Assembly (NCBI GenBank): GCA_021809365.1
Contig: JAKBAC010000002.1
Span: 1 to 64,000 of the forward strand
Direction of reading: 5' to 3'
Source of the DNA: Planctomycetota bacterium
GTDB taxonomy: Bacteria; Planctomycetota; Phycisphaerae; WQYP01
Length of the DNA stretch: 64,000 nucleotides
Part shown: one piece after another, positions 8,296 through 17,632 of the stretch
How the letters are laid out: every line of letters begins with the position of its first letter
How positions within the stretch are numbered: position 1 is the first letter of the stretch
Position numbers and translations under genes: made by a program
The notes under the pieces: generated by a model
What the model was told of the DNA's origin: nothing
The model's input: only the letters and a program-made list of their open reading frames with translations
The model's database searches: none

Positions 8296-9075
8296 TTAAC
8301 GCGCCGTCCATCCGCCGTCGATGACAATGGTCTGCCCGGTAACATTCCGCGCCGCATGGCTCATGAAAAACTCGACCGCGGCGGCGATCTCATCGATGGT
8401 GATGAACGCTTTTTTCGGCATCGGCTCAAGCATGATTTTGTCGATCACTTCTTGTTCGGAAATATGATGGGCCTGGGCTTGAGCGCGAATCTGGGCATCC
8501 ACCAGCGGCGTACGCACATAAGCGGGGCAGATTGTATTTATTGTGATGTCCGCTCCAGCGCATTCCAATGCTACGACCTTGGAAAGACCAAGCAACCCGT
8601 GCTTGGCCGCAACATAAGCGGACTTGAATGGTGACGCCACCAGTGCGTGGATGGAGCCGATATTCACAATGCGCCCGAATCCGTGTCGGCGCATGCGCGG
8701 AAGGACCGCCTGCGTTATCAGAAACGGGCCTTTGAGCATGACGTCCATCAGTAAATCCCATTTCTCCTCGGGAAATTCCTCAACACTCTGCACATGCTGG
8801 AGGCCGGCATTGTTAATAACAACATCAATGTGTTCCTCTCCGATTTCGCGCAAAAACTGTGTGATCGAATCGCACGACGTGACATCCATGCTATGCGCGG
8901 ACGCTTTGAACTTATCTCCGGGAATCAGACTGATGGTTTCACGAATGGCATCAAGATTCCGATCAGCCAGGAACAACCGGTGCCCGCGGGCGGCCATGAA
9001 ATGCGCCAATCCGCGGCCCAGCCCACTGCCGGCTCCGGTGATGAGGATTCCTCGCACGGGTGAATCAATCGTCAT
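8296..9075 (-). CDS. bdhA: 3-hydroxybutyrate dehydrogenase (SDR family)
   Basis: A 259-residue short-chain dehydrogenase that interconverts (R)-3-hydroxybutyrate and acetoacetate with NAD. It has the nucleotide-binding TGAGSGLGRGLA motif, NNAG (in VINNAGLQHVQSVEEF), catalytic Ser (NIGSIHALVAS) and the YxxxK pair (SAYVAAKHGLLG). The LQHV segment after NNAG and the C-terminal TGQTIVIDGGWTA are characteristic of BdhA. The ATG at 9075 follows AGGAGA at about five bases; a longer start at 9099 has no such site. It is transcribed towards the acyl-CoA synthetase and away from the thiolase, giving a divergent promoter region at 9076-9206. Confidence 0.93.
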   Translation of the reverse strand: MTIDSPVRGILITGAGSGLGRGLAHFMAARGHRLFLADRNLDAIRETISLIPGDKFKASAHSMDVTSCDSITQFLREIGEEHIDVVINNAGLQHVQSVEEFPEEKWDLLMDVMLKGPFLITQAVLPRMRRHGFGRIVNIGSIHALVASPFKSAYVAAKHGLLGLSKVVALECAGADITINTICPAYVRTPLVDAQIRAQAQAHHISEQEVIDKIMLEPMPKKAFITIDEIAAAVEFFMSHAARNVTGQTIVIDGGWTAR

Positions 9076-9206
9076 ATTTCTCCTGTTAGGATACCGCACG
9101 CGTGTTGGGTCTGTGATGGCATGGCAGCCTCCTGTGTCTGGCGGAACCTGTCTGGCGGAACCTATACACCGACCTTATGATAATGTCACTGTTGAAGGAT
9201 TCAAGC

Positions 9207-10385
9207 ATGAATAATGACGTTGTACTGGCCGGGGCGGTTCGCACGATGATCGGCACACTCAATGGAGCGTTGGCTGAAATTCCCGCGACGGTGTTGGGCA
9301 GTGCCGTTATCAGGGCCGCACTGGAGAGATCCGGGGTACCGCCAAGCGCTGTGGATGAAGTCACCATGGGCAACGTGTTGACCGCCGGCTTGGGCCAGAA
9401 CCCGGCGCGGCAGGCGGCCATCGGCGCGGGTTTAGCTCCCACCGTGGGGGCGACCACCGTTGGCAAAGTGTGTGGATCGGGACTCAAGGCGATCATGCTT
9501 GCGGCACAGGCGGTGCGTTGCGGAGATGCTTCCGTGATTGCGGCGGGGGGGATGGAAAATATGAGTCGTGCGCCCTACCTTATTGAAAAAGCCAGGCGTG
9601 GCTATCGCCTGGGCCACGGAGAACTCATTGACTCAATTTTGCGCGACGGCCTGTCGGATGCTTACACCGGCACACCAATGGGCCGATGCGGTGATCGCTG
9701 TGCCGAGAAGTACCAGTTCACGCGCGGCCAACAGGATGATTTCGCTGTTGAGAGCTATCAACGTGCCAGGCGGGCCATCGACGGTGGCATATTTGAGAAA
9801 GAAATTGTCGCAGTGTCGGTGCCGGGCGAAAAAGATGCCGTGAAGTTGACCGTTGATGAGCAGCCGAAACGATTCAACGAAGAAAAGCTGCGGCAGTTGC
9901 GTCCGGCATTCGGAAAGGATGGAACCATTACCGCGGGCAATGCCTCCGGCATCAACGACGGTGCGGCGGCAACCATGGTGCTGTCGGCAGCAAAGGCTCA
10001 AGCGCTGGGAATAAAGCCTGTGGCCCGCGTTCTGGGCTACTGCGCGGCGGCGCGTGAGCCGGAATGGTTTACCTTGGCTCCAATCGATGCGATGACCCGG
10101 CTGCTGCGGCAGCTTGCACTGAAAGTTTCGGACATTGATCTGTTTGAAATTAACGAAGCATTCGCCGTAGTCGTCATGGCCGCGATGAAGGAACTGGAAA
10201 TTCCGCGTGAAAAAGTGAATGTTCATGGCGGAGCGGTGGCACTGGGCCATCCCATTGGTGCCAGTGGTGCGCGAACTTTGACCACACTGCTTCATGCCAT
10301 GGCGCAACATGGCGGCAAAATCGGGATGACTTCGCTATGTATTGGTGGCGGAGAGGCGGTAGCGATGGCTGTGGAACTTTTATAA
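9207..10385 (+). CDS. atoB: Acetyl-CoA C-acetyltransferase (thiolase)
   Basis: A 392-residue thiolase catalysing acetoacetyl-CoA + CoA to 2 acetyl-CoA, or the reverse. The nucleophilic cysteine is in GKVCGSGLKA (about residue 88), the CoA/oxyanion segment is NEAFAVVVM, the catalytic histidine is in ALGHPIGASGAR, and the second cysteine is in CIGGGEAVAM. Length and motifs match the biosynthetic/degradative type II family. The ATG at 9207 is preceded by GAAGGA. It faces away from bdhA across 131 bases; the three enzymes form a full route from 3-hydroxybutyrate to acetyl-CoA, or in reverse towards polyhydroxybutyrate precursors. Confidence 0.93.
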   Translation: MNNDVVLAGAVRTMIGTLNGALAEIPATVLGSAVIRAALERSGVPPSAVDEVTMGNVLTAGLGQNPARQAAIGAGLAPTVGATTVGKVCGSGLKAIMLAAQAVRCGDASVIAAGGMENMSRAPYLIEKARRGYRLGHGELIDSILRDGLSDAYTGTPMGRCGDRCAEKYQFTRGQQDDFAVESYQRARRAIDGGIFEKEIVAVSVPGEKDAVKLTVDEQPKRFNEEKLRQLRPAFGKDGTITAGNASGINDGAAATMVLSAAKAQALGIKPVARVLGYCAAAREPEWFTLAPIDAMTRLLRQLALKVSDIDLFEINEAFAVVVMAAMKELEIPREKVNVHGGAVALGHPIGASGARTLTTLLHAMAQHGGKIGMTSLCIGGGEAVAMAVELL

Positions 10386-10388
10386 TAC

Positions 10389-10513
10389 CGGGTGTGGCCA
10401 TAATTTTTGGCAGGAATGCCGAAGCAGGTGGCATAAATGCCGGCACCAGGACGAATGCCGGTGCACCATCAGGCCCATTACCCGCCCTTTGCCAAAAAAT
10501 CTGGCTACACCCG
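10389..10513. repeat. Inverted-repeat element between convergent genes
   Basis: Arms at 10389-10412 and 10490-10513 (left arm starting CGGGTGTGGCCA, right arm ending GGCTACACCCG) pair over most of 24 bases. The loop contains AATGCCG three times at roughly 20-base spacing. It starts four bases after the thiolase stop and ahead of the convergent ogt gene, so it could act as a two-way terminator. The arm resembles GGTGTGGC-AT-rich sequences near 26733 and 33825. Positions 10514-10734 hold nothing else I can identify. Confidence 0.5.
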
Positions 10514-10734
10514 TGATACCATTTTTGAGGCAGTTCACTTGCTCACAAGAGAGTCTCCATGCTGCTTCCATGGGGCGCTTTCCGCCCGGCGGGCCATTCA
10601 CGGGTACGCCGCATTGATGTTGCCGTAAAGCCTGACGTTAATGATGCACAGGGCCTGTGTGCCGACCTTGATGCCGCAAAATTGTCCGAGTGAAAGGCTA
10701 CTTGCGCTCGGTGAGAAAGCACGAGGCGGCAAGC

Positions 10735-11316
10735 TTACGCCTCTCGTTCCATTTTCAGCATCCACTTTTTTGCCTTGACCGCGCCGTAGCCGGAAAAGCC
10801 GGTCATGGAGCCGTCGGAGCCGAGCACACGGTGGCAAGGAATAATTACGGGCCAGGGGTTGCGGGCCAAGGCTCCGCCTACGGCACGGGCCGCATTTGGC
10901 CGTCCAATTTGCCGCGCCAATTTACCGTAGGACAATGTGGTTCCCGGTTTGATTGCGAATGTGGCGGCCAGCACCTTGTGCCCGAATTCCGTCTGCCCCG
11001 CCCAATACAAGTGTTCTTGTAGCCATGGCCAACTCAGTTGCGCCCGCGCCGCGGCGTTGCGATCGCCGGAATAATAGGCAAGGAGAAAGCGCCTGACTGG
11101 TTTGAGCCATGAAGGTAAATCGCTATGGATCGCATCGGTCGTCGGATATTCGTCGTGAATGCCACGCAAAAGTGCGCGGTGATCAGGGCAGGCGGAATAA
11201 AGCCGAAGCAGACGCCGACGCCCTTTTTCATTGTGGTGCCATAGCAATGCGCAATAGCCATGAACGGTTTGAACGAAGGAATAAAACAGGGGTTCCATGG
11301 TCTGACAATCGGGCAT
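10735..11316 (-). CDS. ogt: Methylated-DNA--protein-cysteine S-methyltransferase (Ogt/AGT)
   Basis: A suicide DNA-repair protein that transfers an alkyl group from O6-alkylguanine to its own cysteine. The acceptor is in the PCHR motif (WPVIIPCHRVLGSDG), preceded by the recognition helix (LARQIGRPNAARAVGGALARNP) and followed by FSGYGAVKAKKWML. The N-terminal domain (about 90 residues) is poorly conserved, as usual. Start uncertain: the ATG at 11316 has GGAG eight bases upstream; ATGs at 11346 and 11298 are alternatives. It lies 20 bases downstream of the RND gene's 3' end region on the same strand order (RND operon is upstream), so read-through from that operon is possible. Confidence 0.92.
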   Translation of the reverse strand: MPDCQTMEPLFYSFVQTVHGYCALLWHHNEKGRRRLLRLYSACPDHRALLRGIHDEYPTTDAIHSDLPSWLKPVRRFLLAYYSGDRNAAARAQLSWPWLQEHLYWAGQTEFGHKVLAATFAIKPGTTLSYGKLARQIGRPNAARAVGGALARNPWPVIIPCHRVLGSDGSMTGFSGYGAVKAKKWMLKMEREA

Positions 11317-11366
11317 CCTGGCGACTCCGCGTTCACTATCAACCATCAGCTTATATCAGGCTGACA

Positions 11367-14300
11367 TCAAGGTGTCACCGGGGCAGAGGATTGCTCGGCA
11401 CCGGGCTGAATTTTTTCCTTGCGACTGGCGATAAATGTATACACCACTGGAATCACGTAAAGGGAAAATACACAGCCGATGGACAAACCTGCCGCGATCA
11501 TCAATCCCATGTCGAATCGGCTTACCGCACCGGCTCCGGTGGCCACCAGCAACGGAACCACGCCGAGTACCATGGCTCCGGTGGTCATGAGAATGGGGCG
11601 TAAGCGCACGGCGGAAGCATGAATAATGGCCTCGTATATGTTCATGCCTTCATTTTCCTGAAGCTTATTGGCGAATTCGACAATCAAAATTCCCTGCTTG
11701 GTAATAAGACCGATCAGCGTGATCAGGCCGACTTCGGTGTAGATATTGAGCGTGGCCACGCCAAGAAAATTGAATAGCGCCGCACCAACAATGGCCATTG
11801 GCACAGTGAACATAACAATAAGCGGGTCACGGAAACTTTCAAATTGCGCGGCCATGAGTAGAAAAATGAGGATAATGGCCAGAGCGAATGTGATGTAAAT
11901 CGCATTTCCCTGCTGTTCAAACTGCCGGGACTGCGCGGCATAATCGAAGGCATAGCCGGTGGGAAGCAGCTTTTTCCCTTCATTGTGCAGGTAGGTTAGC
12001 GCCGCGCCCATGGTTGTTCCAGGGGTTGCTACGGCGGATATTGTCACGGAATTAAGCTGCTGGAACTGTGGTAGAAACTGTGGCTCCACCACATGCTTGA
12101 TTGTTACGACCGTGGACAAGGGGATCATGCTGCCCGACGCGGTGCGAATATAAATACGCTTCAGCATATCCGCGGTGGCTCTAAGATGATCCTTCAGTTG
12201 CGGAATAACTTTGTATGTGCGGCCTTGAAGGTCAAAACGGTTGACGTAATTTCCGCCCAACAACGGCTCCAGATCGTTGGCCAGATCACTGCCATTGAGA
12301 CCTAATGCCGCAACCAGATTATGTTTAATCCGTAATTCGACCTGTGGACTGTCATAGCGAAGATCTTTCTGCAACACCAGAAATTTCCCGCTTTTGTAGG
12401 CGGCGGCTATGAGTTTGTTGGCCGCAGCATCCAAGTCCTGATAACTACGCGTCGATGTCAGAACAAACTGAATTGGAAGTCCAAATGGGGCCCCCGGAAT
12501 GGCCGGCAATGAAAAGCCAATCGTTTGTAAACCCGCAATTTTAGATAGTTTCTTCTGGAACGGCTTGGCCAGCTCCATCTGGGTCTTTTTCCGCTGATCC
12601 CATGGCTTAAGCAGCATGCCTCCCACCAGAGCGTTATATCCAGGCCCCAGGGGCGAGAATCCATTGATCTGAAACACCTTTTGAGTCTCCGGAAAGCTGC
12701 GGCAAATCTGACGGATTTGTGACGCATAAGCACTCATGTAATGCAGCGTGGCAGTTGGCGGACCAATTCCGGTGAAGAACAAAATGCCCTGATCTTCCGT
12801 GGGGGCCAACTCACTTTGTGTTTCCATAAGCATCAGGGGAATAGTGACAAAGAGCACCAATGCCATAATCAGAACCAGCCAACGGAAAGCCAGGACGGTG
12901 TGCAGGGATCTTTCATATCCATGACGAAGCTTCATGAACATGGAATCAAGGAAATGCACCAGACCGTGTTGGGATGCCGGCTTGAGTATTTTGCTGCTGA
13001 GCATGGGCGAAAGCGTCAGCGCAACGATCATGGAAACCATCACGGTAAATACCAGCGTGAAAGCGAATTCAGTAAACAGACTGCCGGTCAAACCGCCCAT
13101 AAAACCGATCGGCGCAAAAACCGCCGCCAGCGTTGTGGACATGACAATGATGGGACCCGCCAGCTCACGGGCACCCTTGAATGCCGCCTGCAAAGGCGTC
13201 AATCCTTCATCAATGTGCCGATGTATATTTTCCACCATGATGATGGCATCGTCCACGACCAGCCCGATGGCGAGAATCACCGCCAGCAGGGTCAATAAAT
13301 TGATGGTAAAACCAAAGGCTATCATGAACAATCCGGCACCAATGACCGCCAGCGGAATAGCCACCACCGGAATCAGCAAAGATCGAAAGGAACCAAGAAA
13401 AAGGAATATCACTAACACGACAATGCCCAGAGTAATCAGCAGAGTATGTTCTACTTCGGAAATAGCGGCTTTGATGTACACACTGCCGTCATAACCGATT
13501 GCTCCGTTGAGTCCTGCGGGGAGATTGGCCTGTATTTGGCGCAGCGCCACATGTACTTCATGTGCCAGCGTCAGATCATTGGCCGTCGGGCTTGGGAATA
13601 CGCCGATAAATGTCGCCGGTATACCGTTTAGAAATACGCTCTGATTATAATTTTGGGCCCCCATTGTGACATCGGCGACATCGCGCAGGCGAATCGGGAC
13701 GCCATTAACATATTTTACCACTAAATTTTTAAAATCGGCGAGATTATGAATCGACGTGTTCGCGGTGATTACCTGAGCAATATTCTTGCCGCGGATTCTT
13801 CCAATGGCAGAAACAAAGTTGTTGTTCGCTAATGCGGTCGAAACATCCGCCGGCGTAAGATTCAGGGCGGCGAGTTTTGCCGGTCGTAACCACACTCGTA
13901 ATGCAAAACTGTTTCCGCTGGAGCCACTACCAGACGGGAGAATTTGTGCCTGGCTTACCCCGGGCAGGGATTGGATTTTCGGCTGAACCACGCGCAACAG
14001 GTAGTCATTGATCTGCTGCTGATTCATGGTTTTACTGGAAAACGCCAGATATATCAGCGCTCTGGCATCGCCGGTCTCTTCATTAATTACCGGAGTCTGA
14101 CTGGCTGGCGGCAACTGACTGGCGACCTGCTGAACTTTGGCGAGAATCTGAGATACGGCGGCATTTGGATCCGAATTCAGCACCATGTTACATGTAACAG
14201 TAGATGTGCTTTCGGCACTGGTTGCGGTCATGTAATCAATGTTAGGTGCTTGTGCAATAGCCTGCTCCAACCGCGAGGTTATGTAAGCCTGCACCTGCGC

Positions 14301-14468
14301 CGGATCGGCACCCGGGTAAGACGTTGTTACCGTCACGATGGTACTTGTGATCGTGGGATATTCCTGTGTGGTCATGCTCATCCACGCGCGCAATCCCAGA
14401 ACCAGGATAATCAGGTTGACCGCACAGGCCAATACCCAGCGTTTGATAAATAAATCCGTGAATTTCAT
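11367..14468 (-). CDS. RND-family multidrug efflux transporter (inner-membrane pump)
   Basis: A 1033-residue HAE-1-type RND pump of AcrB/MexF type, full length for the family. It has twelve membrane segments in two sets, two large periplasmic domains, and the paired aspartates of the proton relay in helix 4 (AIGLVVDDAIIMVENI). The porter-domain sequences TSYPGADPAQVQ and LAPTEDQGILF are family markers. It is the third gene of a minus-strand operon: outer-membrane factor, adaptor, pump, with gaps of 19 and 18 bases. Gene order here is outer-membrane factor first, unlike the common adaptor-pump-factor order. No adjacent regulator is seen. Substrates cannot be read from sequence. Confidence 0.95.
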   Translation of the reverse strand: MKFTDLFIKRWVLACAVNLIILVLGLRAWMSMTTQEYPTITSTIVTVTTSYPGADPAQVQAYITSRLEQAIAQAPNIDYMTATSAESTSTVTCNMVLNSDPNAAVSQILAKVQQVASQLPPASQTPVINEETGDARALIYLAFSSKTMNQQQINDYLLRVVQPKIQSLPGVSQAQILPSGSGSSGNSFALRVWLRPAKLAALNLTPADVSTALANNNFVSAIGRIRGKNIAQVITANTSIHNLADFKNLVVKYVNGVPIRLRDVADVTMGAQNYNQSVFLNGIPATFIGVFPSPTANDLTLAHEVHVALRQIQANLPAGLNGAIGYDGSVYIKAAISEVEHTLLITLGIVVLVIFLFLGSFRSLLIPVVAIPLAVIGAGLFMIAFGFTINLLTLLAVILAIGLVVDDAIIMVENIHRHIDEGLTPLQAAFKGARELAGPIIVMSTTLAAVFAPIGFMGGLTGSLFTEFAFTLVFTVMVSMIVALTLSPMLSSKILKPASQHGLVHFLDSMFMKLRHGYERSLHTVLAFRWLVLIMALVLFVTIPLMLMETQSELAPTEDQGILFFTGIGPPTATLHYMSAYASQIRQICRSFPETQKVFQINGFSPLGPGYNALVGGMLLKPWDQRKKTQMELAKPFQKKLSKIAGLQTIGFSLPAIPGAPFGLPIQFVLTSTRSYQDLDAAANKLIAAAYKSGKFLVLQKDLRYDSPQVELRIKHNLVAALGLNGSDLANDLEPLLGGNYVNRFDLQGRTYKVIPQLKDHLRATADMLKRIYIRTASGSMIPLSTVVTIKHVVEPQFLPQFQQLNSVTISAVATPGTTMGAALTYLHNEGKKLLPTGYAFDYAAQSRQFEQQGNAIYITFALAIILIFLLMAAQFESFRDPLIVMFTVPMAIVGAALFNFLGVATLNIYTEVGLITLIGLITKQGILIVEFANKLQENEGMNIYEAIIHASAVRLRPILMTTGAMVLGVVPLLVATGAGAVSRFDMGLMIAAGLSIGCVFSLYVIPVVYTFIASRKEKIQPGAEQSSAPVTP

Positions 14469-14486
14469 TTGGTTTCAGACCTTGCC

Positions 14487-15587
14487 TTATGGTTTAATTT
14501 TGTTGCTCACCACAACCACCGCACCCGGACGCAGTTTCACCTGGCCAGCGGTCACAACCACCTCACCGGCTTTAAGTCCGGAGGATATAACCGTGTCATT
14601 ACCTACGGGATTTCCCGTTTTCACCAGAACATTATTTACGGTCAATACTGTTTTTCCCCCCTTTTTGATTTTATTGACCAAATAAACGTAATCTCCATAG
14701 GTGTTGTAAGTTATAGCCTCGGTGTTCACCACCAGAACATTTTTTTTCACACCAGTCAGCAGCTCCACTTGACCGAATAATCCCGGCTTGAGCAACAGTC
14801 GTTTATTAGGCAGTACCGCCTGAACCTGAATATTCCGTGAGCCTACATCCACTTGCGATGAAAGCGCTGCAACCTTTCCGGAAAATATCTGGCCGGGGTA
14901 AGTGTCAACGGTCAGTTTCACGGTCTGACCGATATGCACCTGCGCCAGTTCATTCTGCGGAATGGAAAAATCCAGGTAGAGCGGCGTCCAGGTATTAAGT
15001 ACCACAATCGGAGTTCCCGGTGAAACATACTGTCCCAGGCTGACCTGGCGCAAGCCCAGATAACCCGTAAATGGCGCGGTAATTGCGAGTTTTGCCAAAG
15101 TTGCGCGATCGCCAGTCACCAGCGCCTTGGCTTGCAATAGAGCCGCACGATCCGTGTCGAGAGTCGCCTGACTGGCCGCCTTGTGGGCGATAAGATTTTC
15201 GGTTCGTATAACATTGATTCGGGCCAGTGCCTCCGCGGCCAGATCGGCCTTCAATTGCGCTAACTGCGTGGTGTTATCAATCTGCACCAACTTTTGGCCG
15301 GCTTTGATCATTTGCCCGGAATGGAAATAAATGGCCGTGACATTGCCGGATATCTGCGCTGAGACCTGCACTCCCTGAACCGCCGTCAAGCTTCCAACAA
15401 TATGAATCTCTTCGGGCAAACTGGTGGTTCGCACCGTTCCGGTGGAGACGGTGATCGGCGGAATCGGCTTGTGCGACATGGCATACGCAATCTTCTGGTT
15501 GTGAATCCATTTGTATGAAAACAACCCGATGACGATCGCCAGAAAAACCACCAGCAGAATGATGGAAATAATAACACGCTTTGCCAT
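14487..15587 (-). CDS. RND efflux periplasmic adaptor (membrane fusion protein)
   Basis: A 366-residue adaptor of the AcrA/MexE family linking the RND pump to the outer-membrane channel. One N-terminal membrane anchor (about residues 4-24) is followed by the lipoyl/barrel-sandwich half-motif GVQVSAQISGNVTAIYFHSG, a helical hairpin (LKADLAAEALARINVIRTENL), the second lipoyl half (ITAPFTGYLGLRQVSLGQYV) and beta-barrel and membrane-proximal domains (VLVKTGNPVGNDTVISSGL). There is no lipobox, so it is anchored by the helix. It begins 19 bases after the outer-membrane factor gene and ends 18 bases before the pump gene. Confidence 0.93.
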   Translation of the reverse strand: MAKRVIISIILLVVFLAIVIGLFSYKWIHNQKIAYAMSHKPIPPITVSTGTVRTTSLPEEIHIVGSLTAVQGVQVSAQISGNVTAIYFHSGQMIKAGQKLVQIDNTTQLAQLKADLAAEALARINVIRTENLIAHKAASQATLDTDRAALLQAKALVTGDRATLAKLAITAPFTGYLGLRQVSLGQYVSPGTPIVVLNTWTPLYLDFSIPQNELAQVHIGQTVKLTVDTYPGQIFSGKVAALSSQVDVGSRNIQVQAVLPNKRLLLKPGLFGQVELLTGVKKNVLVVNTEAITYNTYGDYVYLVNKIKKGGKTVLTVNNVLVKTGNPVGNDTVISSGLKAGEVVVTAGQVKLRPGAVVVVSNKIKP

Positions 15588-15606
15588 AATTTATGGAACC
15601 TCCACC

Positions 15607-17226
15607 TTACTTCTTAGCCACCGGCCGCATTGTCGCAGCTTGGGCGATTGCTGTTTGCGAGGAATGTTTTTTGACGGTTCTATATTCCTTGGGCCACCAG
15701 CCGCCGCCCATGGCGACAAATAGCGCTGCGGTATCCTGGTAGCGTTGGGCCTGCGCCGTCACTACTGCCAGACGCGATTGCTGATACTGCACCTGGGCCG
15801 TCAGAAGTGTCGTGTAATCCACCGATCCGGCCTTGTATTCCCAGCGTGCAAGTTTGTAAGCGCGAACAGCCGATACATACGCCTGCTGCTGGTATTGCAA
15901 TGTCCTGGCATCATTCTGTACCGCTCGAAGAGCATTGGCAACCTGCGCGAAATCGGCAAGAATGGTGGACTGATAATCGGCGACCACGGCTTTGAGGGCG
16001 GCTTGTGCGGCGCGTTTATTGGCCTCCAGGGTACCGCCGTCAAAAATTGTTTGCGTCAGGCTTCCCGCCACCGCCCAAATCAGGCTGGAGGGATCAAAAA
16101 AATCTGCCAAACGCCCGTTTTCAAATCCCAGGTCGCCCGTAATCTGAATCACGGGGTACATCTTGGCAATCGCCTCTCCCACCTGGGCATTGCCGGCCCG
16201 AAGTTGCGCCTCGGCAGATAATATATCGGGGCGATGATGCACCAGTGCCGACGGCAGAGATACGGGCAACGTGGCGGGTAGATTTAACAAATTCAAATCC
16301 AGCGGTGGAATGCGCGCTAGCGATGGAATTCTTCCGAGCAACACGGCCAATGCGTTCCGCGCGGCGGAAAGCGACTGTTCCAGCGGGGGCAATGTCGCTT
16401 CAGTGGCCGCGACCTGGCTTTCCTGATTGACGACATCCAGATAGTTCACAGCGCCAAGATGGTATTGCTGCCGGACAATCTTGAGAATTCTGTTTTCACT
16501 ACGCACCAGTGATTGCGTGGTTTTTACCCGTGCTTCCAGTGACGCCACCTCGATAGCGGTAGTGACGGTGTTGCCCTCAAGAGTCAGATACGCCTCCTGC
16601 AGTGCGTAACGTTGCTGATCTTCCTGGGCCTTGAATGAGTGCATGACAATACGGTTAAGCCCGAATATATCCGGGTCGTAACTGACCTGAACTTCACCGG
16701 TGTAAAGCGAATAGGTGCGCGTTGGACCACCAAAGCCCGCTCCGCTTTGACGTTGCCGTTCTCCGGTGGTGGAAAGTCCCAATTGCGGAAAAAATATGCC
16801 TTGAACGGATTTAAGATTTTGATGGGCCTCTTCCAGCGTGGCCGCCGCCGCGGCCAGGGTCGGGCTGTTTTTAATGGCCCGGATGACCAGCGTATTGATT
16901 TCCGGCGACTTAAACAACTTCCACCAGCGGGCTTGAACCTTGGTGCCGTAGGCAAACGCCTGAGCCGTCCCGGCGGCTCCCACATTTGAAATCATCGTGG
17001 TTTTCGTCGGTCGAGTTCCCGGCGTATATGATTTCACGGCGGGTGCTTTCGGCACTTGAAGTTTTGGTTCAATCGAACAGCCGGCGGTCATACAGGACGC
17101 CGTCAGAATCACGATGCTCCATCGCCACCGGATTACTGGTCCAGGTTTTTCATGTGCGGGAAACAGCTTATACCCCTTAACGCGACTACGGCTACGGTGA
17201 AATACTCCTGCTCCCGGCATCTGCAC
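15607..17226 (-). CDS. RND efflux outer-membrane lipoprotein (NodT/OprM family)
   Basis: A 539-residue TolC-like outer-membrane channel. A lipobox MTAGC places the acylated cysteine at about residue 50, after an unusually long, basic N-region, so the true start may be internal; no better start codon with a ribosome site is visible. Two OEP repeats follow (SPTLAAAAATLEEAHQN and RPDILSAEAQLRAGNAQVGEA), each giving coiled-coil helices that build the periplasmic tunnel. The last 80 residues are the typical AYKLARWEYKAGSVDYTTLL helix and a variable tail. It is the first gene of the efflux operon. Confidence 0.9.
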   Translation of the reverse strand: MQMPGAGVFHRSRSRVKGYKLFPAHEKPGPVIRWRWSIVILTASCMTAGCSIEPKLQVPKAPAVKSYTPGTRPTKTTMISNVGAAGTAQAFAYGTKVQARWWKLFKSPEINTLVIRAIKNSPTLAAAAATLEEAHQNLKSVQGIFFPQLGLSTTGERQRQSGAGFGGPTRTYSLYTGEVQVSYDPDIFGLNRIVMHSFKAQEDQQRYALQEAYLTLEGNTVTTAIEVASLEARVKTTQSLVRSENRILKIVRQQYHLGAVNYLDVVNQESQVAATEATLPPLEQSLSAARNALAVLLGRIPSLARIPPLDLNLLNLPATLPVSLPSALVHHRPDILSAEAQLRAGNAQVGEAIAKMYPVIQITGDLGFENGRLADFFDPSSLIWAVAGSLTQTIFDGGTLEANKRAAQAALKAVVADYQSTILADFAQVANALRAVQNDARTLQYQQQAYVSAVRAYKLARWEYKAGSVDYTTLLTAQVQYQQSRLAVVTAQAQRYQDTAALFVAMGGGWWPKEYRTVKKHSSQTAIAQAATMRPVAKK

Positions 17227-17632
17227 GGGAATTTATATCAGAGAAGTATAGCTGGGAACGCCTTGGTGGTCAAAATCCCTATTTGAAATTGTTATTTTGT
17301 ATGGTTGGGAGTGCGGGAATAATTTGTGCGAAGTGGCCGGAATACCGCAATATAAGTGGTTCTTTGTGGAATGTGCTCGTTTTTTTGCGCTGCGACAAGG
17401 CAAAATCGTAACGTTATCAGAGGGCGATAATGCAGGCCGGAGCCGATATTGCCGATAATGGAGGAGGTGATGGTGGAAGTATGCCTCAAGAGCCGAAGGG
17501 GTGCTAAGGCTGCGGCAGAATTTTTCCGACGAGTTGGGAATAACGCGTTTTATCGGCGAAAGGGCTTGTTTGGGACAACCATCCCGCAAATGTCCGCCTT
17601 GAGAGCCAGAACGCAATGAGGTTTGTTTCGAC
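17227..17632. other. Divergent intergenic region between the RND operon and the GGDEF/EAL gene
   Basis: About 400 bases with no supportable gene. It must contain the promoters for the minus-strand efflux operon and the plus-strand signalling gene. AT-rich patches near 17285-17310 and 17380-17400 are candidate promoter positions, but I could not assign -10/-35 boxes or an operator with confidence. Confidence 0.4.
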
